Source: Eggerthella sp.
GTDB lineage: Bacteria; Actinomycetota; Coriobacteriia; Coriobacteriales; Eggerthellaceae
Assembly (NCBI GenBank): GCA_030540085.1
Contig: JAUNWY010000002.1
Location: forward strand, 62,001 to 126,000
Length of the DNA stretch: 64,000 nt
Reading direction: 5' to 3'
Part shown: in pieces, positions 43,197 through 51,392 of the stretch
Layout: each line of letters starts with the position of its first letter
Numbering within the stretch: position 1 is the first letter of the stretch
Notes under the pieces: model-generated
The model's input: the letters and a program-made list of their open reading frames with translations, nothing else
Told to the model about the DNA's origin: nothing
Database searches by the model: none
Position numbers and translations under genes: made by a program

Positions 43197-44120
43197 CTAC
43201 TCCCCTTTTCGCACCTTGCGGGCAATTTTGTCAGCAACGGAAAGTGCCTCGCGGCGATCCTCGCCCCAGAAGGAGATAGACACCATGCCGGCACCAACAT
43301 GACTGCCGATGGTAGCACCGATGTTGTGCTTGATAACCGTGATGGAATCGTCTTGTTTGGCGAGCAGCTCGCAAACCCTGTCGGCGTCTTTTTCCGAATC
43401 AGCGTGGCCAATAAGAGCGAAGTTGCTGTTTTCGGCATGGGCCTTCTCGTAGAAGGAAGCCAGTTGCTTCAGGCCTTTCTTGCGACCATGAGATGCACCT
43501 GCCAGAGAAAGCTTGCCATTGGTATCGAAATTCAGCAGCGGCTTCAAGTCGAGCTTGGAGCCTGCGAAAGCAACCGAAGCGGGGATGCGACCGCCACGAT
43601 GAAGAGCGTCGAGGTCGTCAACCATGAACAGGGTCTGCACGAAATAGCGTGCTTCTTCCGCCCAGGCAACCATTTCTTCGGCGGTAAGTCCGCTTTCGCG
43701 CTGACGCAAAGCTTCCAGCACCAACAGGCCTTCAGGGGTAGAGCCGATAAGAAGATCTACGATATAGATAGGCGCTTCGGGGTGCTCGGCTTTCAGCTGG
43801 CTCCAAATGGCATAAGCCGTACTGTAGTTGCTGGAAAGGCCGCTGGAAAAGCAGAGGTATACCGTGGGAACGCCCGATTCAATAGCATTACGGAAAGCGG
43901 CTTCCGTTTCGGCGGGTGCAACCTGCGAGGTGCTTGGAGTAGCGCCGTTTCGGATGTTGTCGTAGAACTCCTTGGGCGTTACGGACTGATAGAAATCGTC
44001 CTTGAACGTTTTATCGTCAATGATGTAGTTGAAATCGATCAGCTGAACGCCCTCTCGTTGGACGAGTTCCAATGGGAGGTCGCAGCAAGAGTCGATGATG
44101 AGATTGCACTGAGCGGGCAC
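43197..44120 (-). CDS. DegV family fatty-acid-binding protein
   Basis: A 307-residue DegV (FakB-like) protein. DegV proteins bind a fatty acid and present it to a kinase (FakA) for incorporation into phospholipid. Typical segments are LIIDSCCDLPLELV at the N-terminus, SQVAPAETEAAF, VYLCFSSGLSSNYSTA, and IGATIGSHVGAGMVSISFWG at the C-terminus. Start: GTG 44120 with AAAGGGG 6 nt upstream rather than the TTG five codons earlier. No fakA is in this window. A fatty-acid link with oleate hydratase at the window end is possible but not shown. Confidence 0.92.
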   Translation of the reverse strand: MPAQCNLIIDSCCDLPLELVQREGVQLIDFNYIIDDKTFKDDFYQSVTPKEFYDNIRNGATPSTSQVAPAETEAAFRNAIESGVPTVYLCFSSGLSSNYSTAYAIWSQLKAEHPEAPIYIVDLLIGSTPEGLLVLEALRQRESGLTAEEMVAWAEEARYFVQTLFMVDDLDALHRGGRIPASVAFAGSKLDLKPLLNFDTNGKLSLAGASHGRKKGLKQLASFYEKAHAENSNFALIGHADSEKDADRVCELLAKQDDSITVIKHNIGATIGSHVGAGMVSISFWGEDRREALSVADKIARKVRKGE

Positions 44121-44233
44121 AATATCCCCTTTCAAACAAGCGCACTACCTGCGCTTTGATAGTTAGCATATCGAAGCACCATTGTAGCGGAACGCGAGAC
44201 AAATCAGCAGGAAGCCAGAAGACGGCAGGGGCA

Positions 44234-45553
44234 TCACCTATCAGTAAGTAAAAACGCCATATACAGTGGCAAGGTCAAAATCGTGTCGGTTCGACCAACG
44301 TTCAAATCGGCGAGTTTTACGGCCGAAACAACATGATACTTCTCGGGATGCTTCAGCACCGTCTTCAAACTTTTGACGTTGCCATCATTCGCTTTTACCT
44401 CCACGGGCACGCAACGCCCCTTGTAGCGAATCACGAAATCCAGTTCGAGCCCCGAATCCTTGCGGAAATAGTAAAGCTCACGCCCCATCTTTGAGAAAAC
44501 ATCTGCTATAAGGTTCTCGGAAATAGCGCCCTTATATCCGAAAAGGTTGCCATTTAAAACATCAAACTGCGTTCCGTCTTCCAGCATGCTTATGAACAAA
44601 CCAGTGTCTGCCATGTACACCTTGAATTGATCGTCAATCGCATTCCCATCCAAGGGAAGCTCGGTAATGGAAAGATTACGGCAACGCACTGTTATGCCCG
44701 CATCTTCAACCCACTGAAGGCTGCCCGCGAATCGGGCTGAGGTCGACCCCTTCTTAACAAGGGAATACTGAAACTTTTTGTTTTCCTTAGCCAACTGGCG
44801 CGGAATAGACTGAAAACACTGCCTGATAAGCGGTCTGTCCGCCGAAGGCGCATATTTAACCATGTCGTCTTCGTACGCACGGACAATATCACGCTGAATC
44901 TGGAGAACCTTGGACATATCGTGGTTTTCAACGAATGACTGAACCGCATCGGGCATGCCGCCAACCACCGCGTAGTCGAGAAACAAACTCCTCATACGAG
45001 AATGGATTGCCAGAGGGACAGGAGACTCGAGCTCCAAGCAACCGTGCAGCAGCTCAACCACCGATTCGTTTATGCCATTTGCCCAGCAGAATTCCTCGAA
45101 ATCAAGCGGGTGCATATCGATAACGGTTTCGTAGCCAACCGGCACCGAAGCGGGCATCTCGCCATAACCGGCCACACCCAGAAGAGAGCCCGTTCCGATA
45201 ACATCGTAACGACCGTCAAGACAGAAGAACTTAAGGGCGGTGCGAGCCTGGGGGCACTCCTGGATTTCGTCAAATACCAACACCGTTTTTCCCGGAACAA
45301 AATTTGCTGACGGGGTTAAATACGCCGATGCCATCATAACGATGTGGTCGACCTCCAAAGAACCTGCGAAGATGTCCTTGGCGCCAGGGTTTTCGAAGAA
45401 GTTTATATAGATAACGTTCTCGTAATTTTCCGAGGCAAAATGCAGTGCGGCAAACGTTTTACCGCACTGCCTGCAGCCCTTGAGAATTATGGGTTTATGG
45501 TTAGAATCGGCTTTCCAATCTGAAAGTTGGTCAATGATTTTTCGCTTTAGCAT
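44234..45553 (-). CDS. AAA+ ATPase with DUF4143 domain
   Basis: A 439-residue protein with an N-terminal AAA ATPase (Walker A GCRQCGKT at 26-33; Walker B VLVFDEIQECPQA) and a C-terminal DUF4143 domain containing a PD-(D/E)XK-like signature (SGLELDFVI ... VPVEVKA). Family members are scattered in gut and oral bacteria, often as lone genes; their function is unknown, with suggestions of mobile-element or defence roles. The start is ATG 45553. Its upstream region carries four 32-bp tandem repeats, which suggests self-regulation. Probably acquired: it lies in an accessory stretch. Confidence 0.88.
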   Translation of the reverse strand: MLKRKIIDQLSDWKADSNHKPIILKGCRQCGKTFAALHFASENYENVIYINFFENPGAKDIFAGSLEVDHIVMMASAYLTPSANFVPGKTVLVFDEIQECPQARTALKFFCLDGRYDVIGTGSLLGVAGYGEMPASVPVGYETVIDMHPLDFEEFCWANGINESVVELLHGCLELESPVPLAIHSRMRSLFLDYAVVGGMPDAVQSFVENHDMSKVLQIQRDIVRAYEDDMVKYAPSADRPLIRQCFQSIPRQLAKENKKFQYSLVKKGSTSARFAGSLQWVEDAGITVRCRNLSITELPLDGNAIDDQFKVYMADTGLFISMLEDGTQFDVLNGNLFGYKGAISENLIADVFSKMGRELYYFRKDSGLELDFVIRYKGRCVPVEVKANDGNVKSLKTVLKHPEKYHVVSAVKLADLNVGRTDTILTLPLYMAFLLTDR

Positions 45554-45582
45554 AAGCACCCCATTTACCAGCCAAAACAATA

Positions 45583-45696
45583 TTTTTCAAACGACTTTTT
45601 CTAGAATTGTAAACTTTTCAAAGGGACTTTTTGCCGTTTGCTCAACTTTTTCAAACGACTTTTTCAGAAATCTGCAACTTTTTCAAGGGACTTTAA
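45583..45696. repeat. 32-bp tandem direct repeats upstream of the DUF4143 ATPase
   Basis: Four cores of 18 nt at 45583, 45615, 45647 and 45679, spaced exactly 32 bp and separated by 14-nt spacers. The core is TTTTTCAAACGACTTTTT in copies 1 and 3; copies 2 and 4 have AGGGAC in place of AACGAC. They lie 30-143 bp before the ATPase start. Confidence 0.88.
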
Positions 45697-45762
45697 CGTG
45701 CTAAGGGAAGACTACGCCCTGCTTTTTATACAAAATCTTGATGAACGCAAACCTTTTCAACG

Positions 45763-45800
45763 CCAAAAAAAATGCGACTGCCGTTTTCAACAGTCGCATT
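45763..45800 (-). terminator. Intrinsic terminator after the surface protein gene
   Basis: AATGCGACTG (45771-45780) pairs with CAGTCGCATT (45791-45800). On the minus strand a run of eight T follows. Confidence 0.92.
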
Positions 45801-45813
45801 AAAAGAATCCGTT

Positions 45814-47937
45814 TTATCGTTTGCAGCGTCTTGCTCTTCCGCCCATAATCCTCGAAAAGACAGCGCTGGCACCGCTAAGGAAAACAAGCGCAATCAGAAA
45901 CATAAAAGTATCGCTATCCCCGGTTTGAGAATCGGCATCCGTCAATGAACCCTCATCACTAGCTTGCGGTTCTTCAGACTCTGATTTTTTACCTACGTCG
46001 ACTTGTCCCGCATCGTCATCTCCCGCTTTCTTTTCAAGCGCATCAATAGCATCTTCAATCGCCTTCGCCATAGCGTCAACAGAATCTTGTTCAGTGATGT
46101 TCTTGCCCCGAACAACTGATGCTACAGCTAGCTCAACCGTCGAAAAATCCTTGTACTCAGCCTTATTCAGCGCACCTGCTTTAGCGATAGCCTCATCAAC
46201 TTTGGAATAATCCGCATCCTTATACTCCAATGCAGCCATTGCGTCGTCGATAGCTTTCGCCATAGCGTCAACTTCCGCCTGCTCCCTAATGGTCTTGCTT
46301 CGATCAATTGCGCCTATTGCGGCGGAAACCGGAGAGAAGTCTTTATACAAATCAGCATCAAGGGCTTGCGCCTTTGTCACCAATGCATCGACTGCTGCAT
46401 AGTCGGCACCACGCAAGGTCAAAGCGCTAATCGCATCGTTGATAGCCGCCACATAAGCATCAACTTCAACTTGTTCGGCATAGGACTTGCCATACACAAC
46501 GGCGCTTACTGCATTTGTCACAGGAGAGAAATCAACATACTCTTCGGCGTTCAGCGCAGTTGCCTTATTAATCGCCTCGGTTACTGCACCATAATCGGCT
46601 TTCTGCAGCTCCTGCTGTTCATACTCGGAATATACCAAAGCGATATTCGAGCGATCGCCAACTGGCCCCTTGGCCCACAACGAAGCCAATCGGCCCGACG
46701 ATGAAAGAATGATGGATGGCTCCGTAGGAAACGCGATGCCATCTTCACCGCGCATACCAAGCGGCAACAAGGTCATCCCGCTTGATGAGCCATCGCGATA
46801 ATACAGGCGAATATCTTGTTGGGCCGGATCGTATGCTGCAATATAGAGCTCAGATCCATCTTTCGAAATGATTTCGTATCGTACGCTTCCCGTTCTAGAC
46901 ACGTCAGCGATTTTACTTGTTGAAAAGCCCTCAGCCCCGCTAGAGAAACCACTGATTTTCGAGATAGTCCCCGAACTGTAGAAAGCTAATTCAGGCAAAT
47001 CGGATTCAACAACAGAAGGATTCGAATTTGCCAAAGCAACGGTTCGAGCAACACCATCGGCAGCTGAAACAAGCTTTAGCTGCTTCGTTTTAACCGCTTC
47101 ATCGCCTCTTGGGGAAAGACCACCGTATACTGCGTTGCGAAGAACATCGGAGAATTGCGTCCCGTCGGTAGCCTCCTCGAAAAGAATGGCTACAGAGCCG
47201 TTTATCTCAGCAACAGAATACGAAGGGATGTACTTATCGTCTTCCACAAAAACCGCCGGTTTCGGATTCCCGTTTGCGTCAACCGAACCGTCGATTGACT
47301 GAAATCCGTCAGTTTCGGGATCATAATATAGCCCCTCGATCCTATACGTCCTACCGACATCCTCACTATTGGTGCAAGCAACCCAGGTAACAAGAAGTTT
47401 GCTACCGCTTTTTGCAACACGAGAGCCGAAATAGAAGGTATCCTCCAATCCGCCTCCCATAAAGCTATGCGATTTCACGCTACCGTTCGAATCAACGATG
47501 GCAATAGACAAGCCCATGGAACTAACCATGGCATCCGTTGTCGTGTTTTCGTCGAAGCCTTTATTTGCGTCCGTCCAAGTAACAACCGCCACATTTCCGT
47601 CAACATACACAAACGGTTGCATATCCCAAGTTCCGTCATCCTTTAAGGCTTTCGGCACTGCGAATGAATCCCCGTCGCTTGAAAAACTGCAGTAAAGCCT
47701 GCCAGCCGACCATTCGTTAGCTGCGCTATCATCGTCGGTAAACACGAGGATCTTCTTCGTCGAATTCGGAAACTCAACTAGTTTGACCTCACTATACGAG
47801 GCTACGCCTTCTTTCAAAACATTGTCCTTCGCCGCTTCCGCCGCAAAAGCTGTACCCGAGACGAGTCCCACAATCAGAAGCGAAAGTAACACAACAAGCG
47901 TAGTTTTCGTTTTTGCGATAAACCCATTTTTGACCAT
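45814..47937 (-). CDS. Secreted, membrane-anchored surface protein with three FIVAR-type repeats
   Basis: A 707-residue protein with a signal peptide (basic N-terminus, hydrophobic TLVVLLSLLIVGLVSGTAFA, cut after AFA). Residues about 40-440 are a beta-rich region with repeating strands, possibly a propeller. Three repeats of exactly 64 residues follow (about 445-508, 509-572, 573-636), each with a central YxDFSxV and an AxAAI-type helix, resembling FIVAR sugar-binding modules. An acidic Ser-rich stretch leads to a C-terminal helix and RRCKR tail. DSQTGDSDT before the helix looks like a decayed LPxTG sorting signal, so sortase anchoring is doubtful. A good AGAGG site precedes the ATG. Function probably adhesion; ligand unknown. 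Confidence 0.82.
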   Translation of the reverse strand: MVKNGFIAKTKTTLVVLLSLLIVGLVSGTAFAAEAAKDNVLKEGVASYSEVKLVEFPNSTKKILVFTDDDSAANEWSAGRLYCSFSSDGDSFAVPKALKDDGTWDMQPFVYVDGNVAVVTWTDANKGFDENTTTDAMVSSMGLSIAIVDSNGSVKSHSFMGGGLEDTFYFGSRVAKSGSKLLVTWVACTNSEDVGRTYRIEGLYYDPETDGFQSIDGSVDANGNPKPAVFVEDDKYIPSYSVAEINGSVAILFEEATDGTQFSDVLRNAVYGGLSPRGDEAVKTKQLKLVSAADGVARTVALANSNPSVVESDLPELAFYSSGTISKISGFSSGAEGFSTSKIADVSRTGSVRYEIISKDGSELYIAAYDPAQQDIRLYYRDGSSSGMTLLPLGMRGEDGIAFPTEPSIILSSSGRLASLWAKGPVGDRSNIALVYSEYEQQELQKADYGAVTEAINKATALNAEEYVDFSPVTNAVSAVVYGKSYAEQVEVDAYVAAINDAISALTLRGADYAAVDALVTKAQALDADLYKDFSPVSAAIGAIDRSKTIREQAEVDAMAKAIDDAMAALEYKDADYSKVDEAIAKAGALNKAEYKDFSTVELAVASVVRGKNITEQDSVDAMAKAIEDAIDALEKKAGDDDAGQVDVGKKSESEEPQASDEGSLTDADSQTGDSDTFMFLIALVFLSGASAVFSRIMGGRARRCKR

Positions 47938-48231
47938 GAAAAACCTCTTTCTTGCTTGAGACGCCCCAGAAACTCAAGCACAAAAGCAGTCTGTAAAGCT
48001 AAATTGTCCCTATAATCGAAAATATGCAATATCAGCTCGAACAATGTCCAAACACGCAAATTTTACCGCATGCAAAAAGGAATGAGTCGATCAAAGAAAC
48101 GGAGTCCCTTATTGCAACCACAAACTTGCGGAAATGTACTCCTGGATGTTCGGCTGTCTAGATGAGCTCTTCGCCACTGGCTTCTAACGACGAAGATTGT
48201 CATATACCCCACGCTTGAACATCCCCGCTCC
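47938..48231. other. Intergenic stretch between the surface protein gene and the brxB fragment
   Basis: No open frame of note. The part nearest the brxB fragment (48180-48231) could hold decayed coding sequence; one frame ends ASGEELI. I see no other structure. Confidence 0.5.
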
Positions 48232-48372
48232 TTAGTTGGAAAGAAAGTCTTCTTCAGCTAGGCGTTGACGCAGCAACTTGCAACGACTGTCGAAATCGCG
48301 TTGAGCGCGAGCAGTACGGGAATGCTGCGCAACGATGTTTTGCGCAGCATTGTCTTGCTTCGAGGCGGGCAC
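48232..48372 (-). pseudogene. brxB: brxB 5' fragment (BREX, DUF1788)
   Basis: A 46-codon frame starting with GTG directly after the brxA stop. Its C-terminal part, DFDSRCKLLRQRLAEEDFLS, matches the start of BrxB/DUF1788 proteins, where an arginine-rich helix leads to a FLxNxGLGNE motif. Here a TAA follows the N of FLSN, and the residues after it do not resume the family. The rest of the gene (family about 190-200 residues) is gone. The position right after brxA is the standard brxA-brxB order. Confidence 0.62.
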
Positions 48373-49007
48373 TTAGCACACCCCGCTTTCGCCGAATGCG
48401 GGCAGTAGACGCACATCGCCGTTAGCGATGATGCACTCTTTTACTTCTTCGCTTAAGAGTGGGCATTGGAGCCTTGTTGAAGTGCGTTTTTCCAAATAGC
48501 CCGCCTGCGCTAAGCAATTGGCGAGCGTGCTTTTGATGCGCTTTTCGGTGGCTTCCGTCCAAGCGGCGGCTTTCGCGTCTTCAACCTGAAGGCGCGTGAA
48601 GAATGCATTGATGTCTTGACGAGTAAGCTCGGCTTCGCCTTGTTGCAAGCGCTCGGCAACCACTTCCGTCATGAACTTGCCCACCAGCGGATACGTCAGC
48701 ATAAGCGCATACATATTCGTCTGGGACGCCTGTTCGGGCAAACCGTTTGCAACGAGACAAGTGAGCTTTTCGGCAACGTCAGGAACGCCAACCTCGAGCG
48801 CATCGAGCCGACACAGGCACGTACGCGCAATACGGCGAAGGTTAGTGGCACTGGGATATTGGAACAGATTCCCTTCTACCGCGCGGGCCGTTATCTCCGC
48901 GTCGGTTAAACCCTGCAGCCGCAGGGCGGCGACTATGCGTATTTCACGAAGGAGAAACTGCTCTCGAGTTAAGCTGCCCCCCCCCGAGTTTTTCTGGCTT
49001 TAACCAT
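48373..49007 (-). pseudogene. brxA: brxA (BREX, DUF1819) frameshifted in a G9 run
   Basis: From the ATG at 49007, preceded by AGGAG with a 6-nt gap, translation runs MVKARKTRGGAA and stops after a run of nine G (C9 at 48977-48985 on the plus strand). One additional G would join it to a frame open to 48373, giving a 211-residue protein of the BrxA/DUF1819 family: LTREQFLLREIRIVAALRLQ, then LTYPLVGKFMTEVVAERLQQ, and a C-terminal winged-helix-like AATEKRIKST-type region ending SGVC. BrxA is a DNA-binding component of BREX defence. Either a dead gene or a slippage-controlled one; the neighbouring brxB truncation favours a relic. Confidence 0.75.
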
Positions 49008-49331
49008 GTACAACTCCTGGGAGGTTCCGCCGCATAATGGGCGGTTACGTGCTTTAGCTAGCTATATTAGCGCAGCACACGTGCCGAATTTTGAGAAAGA
49101 GCTAACGGGTTTCCGTTTGGAAGAAACAGTGTCCTTCCGCTTTTTGTCGCCGAGTGAAGCTTACCGTATCAGCTTTTCACGTTTCAAGTGTCCACCGCGC
49201 AGTACACGTAGCGTTTTTCTTGGTGATACCGTTGCTAGAACTAATGCTCGCATCAAAGTATGACGAGCCAGCATTACGACAGCAAACCGCATAAGCGTCT
49301 GGGCCAGGGTCGGCGACCAACAACGGGAGGT

Positions 49332-49360
49332 GGGAATATAGGACCTGTCCCTATATTCCC
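49332..49360. repeat. REP-like element copy
   Basis: A single palindromic copy, GGGAATATAGGACCTGTCCC followed by TATATTCCC. Confidence 0.88.
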
Positions 49361-49384
49361 AGTCGACCGTTGAGCAAACTCTCC

Positions 49385-49412
49385 CTTGACTATAAGTTAG
49401 CCTATGCTAACT
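49385..49412 (+). promoter_or_regulatory. Iron box (DtxR/IdeR type) in the flavodoxin promoter
   Basis: AAGTTAGC (49393-49400) and GCTAACTT (49405-49412) form a perfect 8-bp dyad with a 4-nt centre, close to the TTAGGTTAGSCTAACCTAA consensus of DtxR/IdeR regulators. A TTGACT -35-like box lies at 49385-49390, so a bound repressor would block the promoter. Confidence 0.68.
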
Positions 49413-49484
49413 TGCTTTTTGAAACCAATGGCGCGGCCGACCAAAAGTTAGTAACCCCGTCGGCCCAAAAACAAGGAGCAACTC

Positions 49485-49904
49485 ATGAGCAACGTAGCAA
49501 TCGTATATTGGAGCGGTACTGGCAACACCGAAGCCATGGCCGACTTCGTGGCTGAAGGCGTAGGGACCAAAGGTGGCACCGCAACTATCATCCAAGCAGC
49601 CGACTTCGGCGTTGAGCGTGTAGCCGAATTCGATGCCTTCGCCTTCGGATGCCCCGCCATGGGCGACGAAGAGCTGGAAGACACCGAGTTCCTTCCCATG
49701 TATGATGAGGTTGAACCCCTGATGGCCGGTGAGAAAGTTGGATTCTTCGGATCATACGACTGGAACAACGGCGAATGGATGGACTACTGGGTGCAGCGCG
49801 CTGAAGAAGCTGGCGTACAACCCGTTGAAACCGTAATTGCCAAAGACTACCCCGACGATGAAGCAGCCGATGCGTGCCGCCATCTGGGAGAGCTCCTAGC
49901 CTAA
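49485..49904 (+). CDS. Flavodoxin
   Basis: A 139-residue short-chain flavodoxin, a soluble FMN electron carrier that replaces ferredoxin under iron shortage. The phosphate-binding loop SGTGNTEAM (residues 10-18) and the isoalloxazine-contact segments FGCPAMGDEELED and FGSYDWNNGEWMDYW are present. Start ATG 49485 follows AAGGAGCAACTC. The upstream dyad looks like an iron-responsive operator, which suits the iron-sparing role. A strong hairpin terminator follows. Confidence 0.95.
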   Translation: MSNVAIVYWSGTGNTEAMADFVAEGVGTKGGTATIIQAADFGVERVAEFDAFAFGCPAMGDEELEDTEFLPMYDEVEPLMAGEKVGFFGSYDWNNGEWMDYWVQRAEEAGVQPVETVIAKDYPDDEAADACRHLGELLA

Positions 49905-49931
49905 GCACACTCGTATCCGAAATAATGCAAT

Positions 49932-49966
49932 GGGGAGCTCGGAATGAAACCGAGCTCCCCTTCTTA
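49932..49966. terminator. Bidirectional terminator between flavodoxin and methyltransferase genes
   Basis: GGGGAGCTCGG (49932-49942) pairs with CCGAGCTCCCC (49950-49960) and is followed by TTCTTACTT on the plus strand. The two genes converge on it. Confidence 0.85.
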
Positions 49967-49974
49967 CTTCAATG

Positions 49975-50715
49975 CTACTTCTTACGCAACACCACCATGA
50001 TGGTATTGAGATACGCTAGCGCACCAGCCTTCACTGCCGAAGCATCGCATTGTGCATACTCGTTGTCGCATAAAAGCCAATCGGCCCACGCTTCCACTGT
50101 GCACTGCATTTCCCGCATTCCCAAGATGTCGGCATTTTCCGATTGCTCAAAAATAGCCTTCCACCAGGGAATATCGTGAATAAAATCCAGCTGATCGGGA
50201 GTCCACGACGCGGTCAAGCACGCTGGCGGGTTAACGTGGCAATCGCGCTTCATGCCGGGAAAGCACAGCGCGACGATCCCTCCCTGCTTCACATACGGCA
50301 GAAGCTTTGTGTCCAGATATTCCACGTTGCGGCCGAAATAGTTATACGAGTCAACGCTTACTACCACGTCGAAGAACTCTTCCGCAAAGGGCAAACCTTC
50401 CGACGCATCGGCTTTGACAGGGATAATTTGCCGATTGGTCAATCCGAGACTTTCGAAAAAACGCATGTTCTCGGTCGGGTTGCTCCAAAGGTCAGCAGCA
50501 TAAGCCACACATCCGAATTCTCGAGCTAACAATGCCGTGGTGATTCCGGTGCCACTACCTAAATCCAGCACGACGGAACTCGATGAAACAGTCTCGGTGC
50601 CAACAATTTCATTAGTGGTTAGCAGCATCTCCTCGCACAGTTTAAGTGGGTTGGGTCCCATTATTTTGGACAAAACAATATCTTGCGAGAAGCTGTTCGC
50701 TTTTGGGAACTGCAT
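49975..50715 (-). CDS. Class I SAM-dependent methyltransferase
   Basis: A 246-residue methyltransferase of the small-molecule type. The SAM-binding motif I is VVLDLGSGTGITTALLA, motif II acidic AADLW, and the motif IV-like FDVVVSVDSYNYFG. SAM methyltransferases with a PNPLKLCEEML N-terminal helix are found in many gut bacteria with unknown substrates. It is a single-gene unit convergent with the flavodoxin gene. The substrate cannot be named. Confidence 0.85.
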   Translation of the reverse strand: MQFPKANSFSQDIVLSKIMGPNPLKLCEEMLLTTNEIVGTETVSSSSVVLDLGSGTGITTALLAREFGCVAYAADLWSNPTENMRFFESLGLTNRQIIPVKADASEGLPFAEEFFDVVVSVDSYNYFGRNVEYLDTKLLPYVKQGGIVALCFPGMKRDCHVNPPACLTASWTPDQLDFIHDIPWWKAIFEQSENADILGMREMQCTVEAWADWLLCDNEYAQCDASAVKAGALAYLNTIMVVLRKK

Positions 50716-51382
50716 GGTTATTTCCTTTTCTATAAAGAACGTATTGGCGAATCAAAAAACAGACCAAGAGAATCGCGCAACGAAAACGCAGCACCGCATA
50801 AGCCGCATCCGCTTGATATCTATAGGAAATAGCCCCATAGAAAGGAAACAGGCCGCAAAAAGAAAGGCCAATTACGGAACGCTTACTTTGATCCGTATCG
50901 GTATCGGCGTACACAAAAATGGAGTACGAGCGTTTTATTCGGTTGCGCGTTCTTTATAGAACAATGACCAAAAAGACATCCCCTTTTAGGATTTCATAAA
51001 GGCACAATAAGCCTTTGCCTGGAAACAGTATGGCACGATAGCCCTAACGCTTCAATGAGCATAGTTGGCAGAGATCAGGGGGGGTTCGCCAGAATCGCCC
51101 TATCTGGCACCCTGGTGGGAAAATGGGACCTGTCCCTATTTTCCCAAATCGTTTTTGCACCATAGATTGGGTCTATAGCTAGATGAAAGTAATTACTATT
51201 TTGAGCAGAATCTATTCTGGAGCATACTAAACACCATCAAAACGCACTCGGTGCAACCCTCCTGAGGCAAGAAGCCCCAGCCCGCATCCGCAAACTCATG
51301 CAGGCTGGGGCATTGTTGCGTAGTAAGGCACTTCTGCGCATGCTGCAGACAATGCCCTTCAAGTGGGAAATGGGACCTGTCC
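50716..51382. other. 667-bp intergenic region with REP-like elements
   Basis: Contains REP-like copies at 51117-51145 and 51365-51392 and a hairpin GCCCCAGCC/GGCTGGGGC at 51273-51311. No supported gene. The surrounding sequence is AT-rich and without clear promoters. Confidence 0.65.
51117..51145. repeat. REP-like element copy
   Basis: GGGAAAATGGGACCTGTCCC followed by TATTTTCCC; nearly palindromic. Confidence 0.9.
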
Positions 51383-51392
51383 CTATATTCCC
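51365..51392. repeat. REP-like element copy that supplies the stop codon of the ATP-grasp gene
   Basis: GGGAAATGGGACCTGTCCCT followed by ATATTCCC. On the minus strand its first bases read CTG GGA ATA TAG, so the last three residues and the stop codon of the ATP-grasp gene lie inside the repeat. Confidence 0.9.

Larger units (their letters stand above)
49008..49484. other. Intergenic stretch between brxA and the flavodoxin gene
   Basis: Holds a REP-like element (49332-49360) and the iron-box promoter of the flavodoxin gene. A plus-strand frame from 49006 to 49263 (85 codons) has no ribosome site and no recognisable product, and I do not call it. Confidence 0.6.

Noticed and set aside
45583..45696. 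CRISPR array
   Set aside because: Repeats of 18 nt with 14-nt spacers and a two-form alternation do not fit CRISPR dimensions, and no cas genes are near.
49006..49263. An 85-codon plus-strand frame overlapping the brxA start
   Set aside because: No ribosome site, no recognisable product, and its start overlaps the brxA ATG in antisense. Not excluded as decayed coding sequence.
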